From the NCBI GenBank assembly GCA_963661535.1, contig CAVLCC010000057.1, forward strand, positions 1-11,882: a DNA stretch of 11,882 nucleotides. Reading direction: 5' to 3'. The stretch comes from CAVLCC01 sp963661535. Its GTDB lineage: Bacteria; Actinomycetota; Coriobacteriia; Coriobacteriales; CADBOM01. A program made the translations under genes and the position numbers. Each line of letters starts with the position of its first letter. The first letter of the stretch is position 1. Below, one piece after another: positions 1 through 4,631 of this stretch. The notes beneath the pieces are model-generated. The model was not told the DNA's origin and ran no database searches. It was given only the letters and a program-made list of their open reading frames with translations.

Positions 1-77
1 AAGGCGCTAACCTTTTTGGGGACCTTTTGCTAACATTTTCACTTGACGAACACAGTTAGCATAAGGAGAAAGCAGAA

Positions 78-554
78 ATGAAAACGCTGATTTTGTACTA
101 TTCCTACGGCGGCAATACAAAGCGCATTGCCGAAATGGTTCAAAAAGAAATTGCTGGAGATATTGCCCGTATAGATACGGTCGTTCCCTACGATGGCGAT
201 TATGATACAGTTGTCGATCAGGGACAGCGTGAAAATGCAGAGGGCTATTGCCCGGAACTGAAGCCGCTGCACATTGATCTGACAGCTTACGATGCCATCG
301 TTCTTGGCTCTCCTGTCTGGTGGTACACCTTCGCACCCGCTATGCACAGCTTTTTGAAGCAGGCTGATCTGAGTGGAAAAACCGTTTATCCCTTTGCCAC
401 CAATGGCGGCTGGCTTGGGCACACGCTGAAAGACTTCGAGAAAAGTTGCAATGATGCGATGGTAAAGCCGGGACTCAGCGTGCTGTTCGATGAATTCACA
501 CTCCGTACTCCGGAAAAAGAAATTCAGGCATGGATTAAAACAATTCACAGATAA
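78..554 (+). CDS. Flavodoxin family protein (FMN-binding)
   Basis: This is a 158-residue single-domain flavodoxin, probably a cytoplasmic FMN-dependent electron carrier or small quinone/flavin oxidoreductase. Residues 1-18 form the first beta strand and phosphate-binding loop, LILYYSYGGNTKRIA, with the usual Ser/Gly-Asn-Thr cluster. Residues 77-84 (GSPVWWYT) and 108-116 (TNGGWLGHT) match the loops that stack on the isoalloxazine ring. The length is normal for short-chain flavodoxins, so the gene looks complete. The start is supported by AAGGAG at 63-68, nine bases before the ATG. Its codon use looks somewhat more GC-rich than that of the defence genes to the right, so it may belong to the host side of an island boundary; that is inference. 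The partner and substrate cannot be read from the sequence. Confidence 0.9.
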   Translation: MKTLILYYSYGGNTKRIAEMVQKEIAGDIARIDTVVPYDGDYDTVVDQGQRENAEGYCPELKPLHIDLTAYDAIVLGSPVWWYTFAPAMHSFLKQADLSGKTVYPFATNGGWLGHTLKDFEKSCNDAMVKPGLSVLFDEFTLRTPEKEIQAWIKTIHR

Positions 555-707
555 TCAATAATTCAATGTCTTTCTGCATTAACTCATTTAAGCCATTTAA
601 AAACGCCTTCCAATCAGAGTTCTTTTTGTCATTCACTATCTTCTTTAATGATTCAATAAAATTTAAAGAAGTGGTACAAAACTTTAAATTCGAATTTGTC
701 CAAGCTC

Positions 708-735
708 TTTACATTTCCACAAAATGTGGTATAAT
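708..735 (+). promoter_or_regulatory. Sigma-A-type promoter with a palindrome in the spacer (dinJ-yafQ)
   Basis: A -35 TTTACA (708-713) and a -10 TATAAT (730-735) are separated by 16 bp, about 30 bp before the dinJ start. The spacer holds a perfect inverted repeat, CCACA-AAA-TGTGG (717-729). An operator between the core promoter elements is what is expected for a self-repressing RelB/DinJ antitoxin, whose ribbon-helix-helix domain binds such sites. I see nothing convincing in the rest of the 555-764 gap. The promoter is clear; the operator role is inferred. Confidence 0.7.
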
Positions 736-764
736 TGTGGCAATCACGTTTAGGAGGTAATAAG

Positions 765-1061
765 ATGGGCGTTACGTTAACCAAAGACACAGAAATTCGC
801 TTTAGGACATCAAAAGAAGTAAAAAGGCGAGCGACTGATGTTTATTCTCGCTGGGGCTTGAATTTAGGGGACGCCATAAATGCTTTTCTTGTTAAGTCGA
901 TTGATGCGGGAGGAATGCCTTTCGAGATGCGAAGTGAGCACCCGAATGTGGAAACTGCCGAGGCATTTCGCGAGGTAGAAGCACTAAAAAAAGACAAAAG
1001 CAAGAAGACATATGCTTCGTTTGCCGAAGCCTTAAAGGATATCGATTTTGATGAAGTATAG
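765..1061 (+). CDS. dinJ: RelB/DinJ-family antitoxin
   Basis: This 98-residue antitoxin pairs with the YafQ-like toxin directly downstream. Residues about 7-50 fit the DinJ/RelB ribbon-helix-helix DNA-binding domain: an N-terminal strand, then helices with the 'DVYSRWGLNLGDAINAFLVKSI' type of pattern. The acidic tail, about 60-98, should wrap around and block the toxin. An in-frame TTG at 735 would add ten residues, but ATG 765 is preferred because AGGAGG at 752-757 lies seven bases before it and the TTG overlaps the -10 box. The gene overlaps the toxin by 11 bases, so the two are translationally coupled. It probably represses its own promoter, alone and with the toxin. The family call is secure; the exact DinJ symbol rests on the YafQ-like partner. 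Confidence 0.88.
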   Translation: MGVTLTKDTEIRFRTSKEVKRRATDVYSRWGLNLGDAINAFLVKSIDAGGMPFEMRSEHPNVETAEAFREVEALKKDKSKKTYASFAEALKDIDFDEV

Positions 1062-1326
1062 GATTGTTCTTTCAAATCGCTTCAAAAAAGACCTAAAGGC
1101 AGTTGTTCGAAGAGGATACGACTTATCTTTGATTAACGATGTCGTCGACAAATTAGCCGTAGGCGAAAAGTTGCCAGAAAATAACCGCGATCACAGTTTG
1201 ACAGGAAAATATAAGAACTGCCGCGAATGCCATATTACTCCAGACTGGTTGCTGATTTATGAAATCGAAAATAACGAGCTCATACTATATTTAACCAGAA
1301 CAGGTTCACATTCAGATTTGTTTTAG
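1051..1326 (+). CDS. yafQ: YafQ-family mRNA-cleaving toxin (RelE superfamily)
   Basis: This 91-residue toxin is expected to act as a ribosome-dependent mRNA endonuclease that halts translation when the DinJ antitoxin is degraded. The YafQ active-site pattern is visible: His48 in RDHSLTG, His61-x3-Asp65-Trp66 in CHITPDW, and a C-terminal RTGSHSDLF with His87 and Phe91. These line up with the catalytic His, Asp and Phe positions known from E. coli YafQ, so the toxin looks intact. ATG 1051 is chosen over an in-frame TTG at 1048; it sits inside the antitoxin's last codons (11-base overlap), the usual coupling in this family. The stop codon at 1324-1326 touches the first base of the long direct repeat that follows. 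Confidence 0.9.
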   Translation: MKYRIVLSNRFKKDLKAVVRRGYDLSLINDVVDKLAVGEKLPENNRDHSLTGKYKNCRECHITPDWLLIYEIENNELILYLTRTGSHSDLF

Positions 1327-1515
1327 AAAGAATAACGTATTAATTGATACCTCTACCTGCGGTTTTATGCCTTGGGGTGTCGCGAGGGGTGTTGGGGTAT
1401 CGCAAACTGACCTTGGGTTTTGTGGGTGAAAAAGCAGGGAACTTATAAAAGGTGTAAATAATTTCGTCACATCTTCTTTCATTTTAAACGCTTATTTTTC
1501 AAAACCCTATCGTGC
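1326..1515 (+). repeat. Long direct repeat, copy 1 (G-rich leader-like element)
   Basis: This 190-bp stretch recurs, with scattered substitutions and small indels, at 1578-1768. Both copies start with GAAAGAATAACGT and end with CAAAACCCTATCGTGC, and both contain a conserved G-rich core with three GGGG runs (here 1374-1377, 1386-1389 and 1394-1397) followed by two GGG runs (1415-1417 and 1424-1426). No long reading frame is present. Copy 2 runs into the abiEi promoter, so the element looks like a module leader or promoter-proximal region. Copy 1 ends exactly at the run of Ns, so what it originally preceded is unknown. Confidence 0.85.
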
Positions 1516-1525
1516 NNNNNNNNNN
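1516..1525. other. Assembly gap (10 N)
   Basis: Ten consecutive Ns mark a join of unknown sequence and probably arbitrary length. The gap falls at the end of repeat copy 1, as expected when an assembler breaks at a repeated element. Order and distance across this point should be treated as unproven. Confidence 0.98.
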
Positions 1526-1577
1526 GCTGCTGACCCGCATCGCCACGCATGGCAAGAGCGAGGTGAACAAGGTCTAC
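1526..1577 (+). pseudogene. hsdM fragment, cut at both ends
   Basis: Read from 1527, this stretch encodes LLTRIATHGKSEVNKVY. That lines up without gaps with residues 213-229 of the HsdM in this window (LLTRLGTVGKAEINKVY), just before the DPACGSG methyl-donor motif. It is clearly more GC-rich than the hsdM at 9611-11185, so it is a piece of a different hsdM and not a copy of that one. The left end is the N gap, and the right end meets repeat copy 2 within a base or two of the next HsdM codon. It is either a remnant left by recombination or a chimeric read joined during assembly. Confidence 0.75.
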
Positions 1578-1768
1578 GAAAGAATAACGTCTAAATTGAT
1601 ACCTTTACCTGCGGTTTTATCGCTTGGGGTGTCGCGAGGGGTGTTGGGGTGTCGCACCGTCTGACCTTGGGTTTTGTGGGTGAAATTGTAGGGAACGTTA
1701 AAAGGTATACAAAAATCCGTCATATCTTCTTTCATTTTGAACGCTTAATTTTCAAAACCCTATCGTGC
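1578..1768 (+). repeat. Long direct repeat, copy 2 (upstream of abiEi)
   Basis: This is the second copy of the 1326-1515 element, 191 bp long. The GGGG-containing core is retained (1625-1628, 1638-1641 and 1646-1649), as are the A/T-rich right part with CTTCTTTCATTTT and the end CAAAACCCTATCGTGC. The last bases, TCGTGC, form the left arm of the abiEi operator-like palindrome, so the repeat includes part of the regulatory region of the AbiE operon. Similarity stops there. Confidence 0.85.
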
Positions 1769-1794
1769 TAATATAAGTTATAATATATGCACGA
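1763..1794 (+). promoter_or_regulatory. Operator-like palindrome with -10 box before abiEi
   Basis: Arms TCGTGC (1763-1768) and GCACGA (1789-1794) are perfect inverted repeats with a 20-bp A/T-rich centre that contains a -10-like TATAAT (1779-1784). No good -35 box is visible at the right distance. AbiEi antitoxins are known to repress their operon by binding inverted repeats at the promoter, so this is the natural candidate site. The right arm also abuts the ribosome binding site. The palindrome is seen directly; its function is inferred. Confidence 0.55.
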
Positions 1795-1809
1795 AAGGAC
1801 GTGAGCAAA

Positions 1810-2391
1810 ATGACCACTCTTTTAGAAGCAAAAATCAAGGGTGTTGTGACCACTAAAGAAGCAAAGTCAAAAGGATTGTCGAAACAGCAACTGCGCGATT
1901 TTGTGGATTCAAACAAACTAGAACGAGTAGGTCATGGCATGTATGCCCCAGCAGACGCTTGGGTGGATGAACTCTATATCATTCACAAAAGATGCCCAAC
2001 GGCAGTCTTCTCACACGATGAAGCATTTTATTATCACGAGCTAGTCGATAGAGAACCTATGCTGCACACCATTACTGTATATAGTGGCTTTAACGCTCAT
2101 AGGCTAAAAGCGTCAGGCAACCTAAAAGTTTACAGCGTAAAGAAGGAGTTGCTTGATGTTGGAAAGACCACTGTGGTTGATTCGTTAGGTAACAAAATTC
2201 CGATGTATAATTTAGAGCGAACAATATGCGATGCGCTCAGAAGCAGAAACTCGATAGAGGCGCAAGACTTCAATTCAATCCTAAAATCCTATGTTGCTAG
2301 AGCAGACAAAGACCTAAACAAAATGATGGAATATGCAAAACTTTTTAGAGTTGATAACGTTGCACGCAGGTATTTTGAGGTGTTGCTATGA
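1810..2391 (+). CDS. abiEi: AbiEi-family antitoxin (type IV toxin-antitoxin, phage abortive infection)
   Basis: This 193-residue protein is an AbiEi-type antitoxin and autorepressor. Residues about 10-48 form the N-terminal winged helix (GVVTTKEAKSKGLSK, then LERVGHGMYAP), and the AbiEi C-terminal region includes YNLERTICDALRSRN at about 133-147. AbiEi proteins counter the AbiEii nucleotidyltransferase without a stable complex, and repress the operon. An in-frame GTG at 1801 would add three residues. ATG 1810 is preferred because AAAGGACGTGA (1794-1804) is an extended match to the 16S rRNA tail and ends five bases before it, so the GTG would be part of the ribosome binding site. The stop overlaps the toxin start in ATGA. 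Confidence 0.9.
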   Translation: MTTLLEAKIKGVVTTKEAKSKGLSKQQLRDFVDSNKLERVGHGMYAPADAWVDELYIIHKRCPTAVFSHDEAFYYHELVDREPMLHTITVYSGFNAHRLKASGNLKVYSVKKELLDVGKTTVVDSLGNKIPMYNLERTICDALRSRNSIEAQDFNSILKSYVARADKDLNKMMEYAKLFRVDNVARRYFEVLL

Positions 2392-3230
2392 TAGCCTTAA
2401 CTGCTCCTCAAATTAGAGGCAGAATTAAAAACCTCGCTCGTGAAAATAATGCAGACGCACGTGTTCTCATGCGCCTTTACATGATGGAGCGATTTTTAGA
2501 GCGCGTGTCTGTTTCAGAATATCGCGACAACTTCATCATCAAAGGCGGCGTGCTGGTTACATCGATGCTTGGCGTGTCGTTGCGCTCGACCATGGACATA
2601 GATACAACTATTCAGAATTTCGATTTGTCGATTGAAAACACAAAGCGGATGATTGAGTCGATTAGCCTTGGAAATGTGCTCGACGGTATAACTTTTGAAA
2701 TAAAGAGCGTCAAAGAGATAATGGACGAAATGGAATATCCAGGCATACGGTTCGGATTGGAAGCCCGCATCGGAAGCATGGTAACGCCAATTAAAATTGA
2801 TGTTTCAACAGGAGCCACAATCACGCCGAGTGCTGTTGAATATGAATATAAACTCATGCTAGAAGATCGCTCGATTACTTTGCTTTCATATAACATTGAA
2901 ACGGTGCTGGCAGAGAAACTCCAAACAATTCTTGCTCGAGGAGTCTTGAACACGAGAATGCGAGACTTTTATGATGTGCATGTTTTGCTGACCGCACGCA
3001 AAAACGAAATTGACACTAGCACTTTAAAACAAGCCTTTCTTGCAACCTGCAAGAATCGTCAAAGCGAAAGCGTGATAGAGAATTCCACGAAGATCTATAA
3101 CAACATTGCCACTGATGAGCATTTAGCTTCGCTTTGGAAAGACTACCAACAGAAATATCCTTATGCCAATGACATCAGTTTTGAAGATGTGCTGGGCAGT
3201 TTTAACACACTAATGAAGATGGCAGTTTAG
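2388..3230 (+). CDS. abiEii: AbiEii/AbiGii-family nucleotidyltransferase toxin
   Basis: This 280-residue toxin of the type IV AbiE system belongs to the DNA polymerase-beta-like nucleotidyltransferase superfamily (DUF1814). The motifs appear in order: KGG at 52-54 in the phosphate-binding loop, TMDIDTT with metal-binding Asp70 and Asp72, Asp138 in IKIDVSTG, and the C-terminal AEKLQTILARG (175-185) with RMRDFYDVHVLL (190-201). All catalytic residues expected for the family are present, so the enzyme should be active. Related AbiEii/MenT proteins transfer nucleotides to RNA targets such as tRNA and block translation during phage infection. The start ATG shares four bases with the antitoxin stop, so expression is coupled. 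A membrane-protein gene follows after 15 bases. Confidence 0.93.
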   Translation: MIALTAPQIRGRIKNLARENNADARVLMRLYMMERFLERVSVSEYRDNFIIKGGVLVTSMLGVSLRSTMDIDTTIQNFDLSIENTKRMIESISLGNVLDGITFEIKSVKEIMDEMEYPGIRFGLEARIGSMVTPIKIDVSTGATITPSAVEYEYKLMLEDRSITLLSYNIETVLAEKLQTILARGVLNTRMRDFYDVHVLLTARKNEIDTSTLKQAFLATCKNRQSESVIENSTKIYNNIATDEHLASLWKDYQQKYPYANDISFEDVLGSFNTLMKMAV

Positions 3231-3245
3231 AGCCAATCAAGAAAG

Positions 3246-3740
3246 ATGAAAATAGGGTTTATTATAGGTTTGTGTCTTGCTCTGTGGTTGATTTGTTACC
3301 TCAACACAGGCAGTGACGAGAAGAACATGCGTAGCTTTAGGTCTTATCCAAAAGAGGTGAAAAAACTCGTCAGAAGAGATGCTGTGCTCTGTCAATCTGC
3401 ACCGTTAGAAATCAATTCAGTAAAAGTGCTTGTATGCAATTTTGTTTTATTCACTGGTGTTTTCTTAATTGTAGGTCTCGTCATAAAGCACACGGTTGGC
3501 TTTGATGGCTTTGCAGACACTTTTATATACCTCTTGATTATGGGTGAAGTTTTGAATTTGTTTGACTTAGTCGTCATTGACTTATTGTGGTGGAGGAACT
3601 CGCCAAGAATCCGTTTTTCATGTGCGCAAGACAAGGAACTCTACCAAGATCCGTCAACTCATATTGCTTCATTTTTGCGAGGAGCAGTTATGTATATTGT
3701 GGTCGCCTTTGTGGTAGCAGGAGTTTTGACTTTGCTTTAA
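3246..3740 (+). CDS. Small four-helix membrane protein, function unknown
   Basis: This 164-residue hydrophobic protein has about four predicted membrane spans: residues 3-20, 58-81, 92-116 and 147-164. The cytoplasmic or surface stretch 21-57 is charged. The segment NLFDLVVIDLLWWRNSPRI after the third span, and the pattern of a 'His-x-x-x-Phe-Leu-x-Gly' before the last span, resemble a family of uncharacterised Gram-positive membrane proteins that I cannot name with certainty. It starts 15 bases after abiEii with only a weak Shine-Dalgarno (GAAAG directly before the ATG), so translation may depend on the upstream gene. No promoter is visible in the gap. It may be a passenger or an accessory part of the AbiE module; nothing in the sequence proves a defence role. 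Confidence 0.72.
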   Translation: MKIGFIIGLCLALWLICYLNTGSDEKNMRSFRSYPKEVKKLVRRDAVLCQSAPLEINSVKVLVCNFVLFTGVFLIVGLVIKHTVGFDGFADTFIYLLIMGEVLNLFDLVVIDLLWWRNSPRIRFSCAQDKELYQDPSTHIASFLRGAVMYIVVAFVVAGVLTLL

Positions 3741-3764
3741 TTTACAAAAAAACAAGCGTTCTAC

Positions 3765-3808
3765 TTACTCCCTCTCCCACAAAACGCTGATGAAGGGTTT
3801 GAAGATGC
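3765..3808 (+). repeat. Dispersed short repeat, copy A
   Basis: This 44-bp stretch (beginning TTACTCCCTCTCCCACAAAA and ending GTTTGAAGATGC) is closely similar to 9305-9350, differing at a handful of positions and by two single-base gaps. It is noncoding here, lying just after the membrane-protein gene. One frame continues to a stop at 3833 (…NADEGFEDAWKFGKDK), which suggests a decayed protein tail, but the two copies do not keep the same frame open. Confidence 0.6.
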
Positions 3809-3831
3809 CTGGAAGTTTGGCAAGGACAAAT

Positions 3832-3864
3832 AAGGCAGGGCTATAAATTCAGAACTCTGCCTTT
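3832..3864 (+). terminator. Probable intrinsic terminator after the AbiE/membrane-protein operon
   Basis: The arms AAGGCAGGG (3832-3840) and CTCTGCCTT (3855-3863) pair over nine positions, with one G·U, around a 14-base loop. The following T run is short (TTT, then A-rich), so termination may be weak. Confidence 0.45.
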
Positions 3865-3874
3865 AAACTTATTA

Positions 3875-3950
3875 ATTGACGACTATTTATTGACGATCAT
3901 TTGCCCCAAATTCATCTATCTGCTATAATTTAAGCGTAAATTTCAGCGTA
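3875..3950 (+). promoter_or_regulatory. Promoter and repeat operators of the Phd/RelE module
   Basis: The -10 is TATAAT (3924-3929), with TTGCCC (3901-3906) 17 bp upstream as a weak -35. Directly upstream are two tandem 14-bp units, ATTGACGACTATTT (3875-3888) and ATTGACGATCATTT (3889-3902), which differ at two bases. Downstream of the -10, AGCGTA occurs at 3933-3938 and again at 3945-3950, 12 bp apart. Phd/YefM antitoxins bind repeated sites around their own promoter, so these are good operator candidates. The repeats are seen directly; their role is inferred. Confidence 0.6.
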
Positions 3951-3966
3951 TGAATAAGGAGGGACT

Positions 3967-4260
3967 ATGCCAACACTAACGGCAACAGCAAGTGAAGCAA
4001 GAGCAAACTTTTCGCAGATTGCAAGCGGTGTTTTTGAAACTGGACAGCCAGTCACCGTTTTTAAGAATTCCAAGCCTTGGGTGAAAATTGTGCCGTCGGG
4101 TTATTCAGAAAGAGCCACAGAGGAAACTGATGAGTATGTTGAAAGAGTGGCTGCCGCAGTGCGAAAAAGCAAGCAGGAATTCGCAGCGGGAAGAAGTTAT
4201 GAAGGTAGCGACACTTTGTTCGAAATGCTTAAAGAGAAAAAGCCAGAAGTGTGGGCATAA
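3967..4260 (+). CDS. Phd/YefM-family antitoxin
   Basis: This 97-residue antitoxin has the Phd/YefM N-terminal DNA-binding fold at residues 1-45: TATASEARANFSQIASGV, then GQPVTVFKNSKPWVKIVPS, the typical 'helix then strand ending in a proline' signature. Residues 46-97 form a charged, probably flexible tail that would mask the toxin. A near-ideal ribosome binding site, TAAGGAGGG (3956-3963), lies three bases before the ATG. The gene overlaps the following RelE/ParE-like frame by about ten bases. Because that toxin frame is broken, the antitoxin may now act only as a repressor or as protection against a related toxin elsewhere. Confidence 0.88.
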   Translation: MPTLTATASEARANFSQIASGVFETGQPVTVFKNSKPWVKIVPSGYSERATEETDEYVERVAAAVRKSKQEFAAGRSYEGSDTLFEMLKEKKPEVWA

Positions 4261-4524
4261 CTGTCGAATTTTCGGAGCAATTTCTTGCAGATGCCGAACA
4301 AATCTATTCTCCCAAAGTTGCAGATGAGTTAAAAAATGCAATCGCTCTGTTTGAGATTGTTCCAACCATCGGTTCAAAAATTGTGAGGGACTCACTCAAA
4401 AAAGAAATTTGGTGAGGACATTTATAAATGGATAGTTGGATCTTTTGACTTGATCTACACTTACGATGAAAATAGTCAAGTTGTGCAACTGCACGCATTA
4501 ATTCCGCAAAGGATGGTGAAGTAA
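4251..4524 (+). pseudogene. RelE/ParE-family toxin split by a frameshift
   Basis: A GTG at 4251, inside the antitoxin end, opens a frame reading VGITVEFSEQFLADAEQIYS… to …RDSLKK, which stops at TGA 4413-4415. The next frame carries on the same protein: KFGEDIYKWIVGSFDLIYTY, then QVVQLHALIPQRMVK, ending at TAA 4522-4524. Together they make a normal ~90-residue RelE/ParE-like toxin (GEDIYKW and the final beta strand are characteristic). The switch falls at a run of six A (4398-4403); removing one A restores LKKKFGED. It may be a true inactivating mutation, a phase-variable homopolymer or a sequencing error. The direction of shift (+1) and the codon phase do not fit a standard -1 slippery heptamer. 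Confidence 0.8.
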
Positions 4525-4631
4525 TGCAACACGAATGCAAAATAACGGTTTTGGAAGAGTCTTCGTTAGTTTGTGTGGATGAAATTTCAACAAAACGGCG
4601 GGCATATACACCCGCCGCAATTTTTACATAA
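4524..4631 (+). pseudogene. Short ORF, possible truncated TIGR04076-like N-terminus
   Basis: An ATG overlaps the TAA of the split toxin (TAATG) and opens 35 codons starting MQHECKITVLEESS. The first ten or so residues resemble the start of TIGR04076-type small proteins (…CKITVL…), but the rest does not continue the family. The frame runs through the strong terminator hairpin at 4596-4617, so it is unlikely to be a functional gene. Most likely it is the stub of a gene cut off when the restriction-modification cassette entered, which is inference from a short match. Confidence 0.3.
4596..4617. terminator. Bidirectional intrinsic terminator between convergent operons
   Basis: A perfect seven-pair GC stem, CGGCGGG (4596-4602) with CCCGCCG (4611-4617), has an eight-base loop. 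On the plus strand it is followed by CAATTTTT; on the minus strand CCCGCCG is followed by TTTTG. It ends the toxin-antitoxin transcript on the plus strand and the restriction-modification operon on the minus strand, whose stop codon lies six bases away. Confidence 0.88.

Noticed and set aside
39..548. Minus-strand ORF of 169 codons opposite the flavodoxin
   Set aside because: It is the antisense of a clearly conserved flavodoxin gene with a good ribosome binding site; the reverse product shows no domain pattern.
535..709. Minus-strand open stretch (…NFIESLKKIVNDKKNSDWK…) between flavodoxin and dinJ, and a plus-strand ORF at 566-760
   Set aside because: The minus frame looks mildly protein-like but has no start codon and is short; the plus frame runs through the dinJ promoter. 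Neither is supported as a gene.
1326..1768. Two-copy repeat as a CRISPR array
   Set aside because: Repeat units are ~190 bp, only two copies, imperfect, and no cas genes are present.
4398..4404. A-run in the RelE-like toxin as a programmed -1 frameshift site
   Set aside because: The required shift is +1 and the codon phase (CTC AAA AAA GAA) is not the A-AAA-AAG arrangement; an indel or sequencing error is simpler.
4105..4540. Minus-strand ORFs antisense to the Phd/RelE module (4105-4395 and 4304-4540)
   Set aside because: They are shadows of the toxin-antitoxin genes, with no family features or ribosome binding sites.
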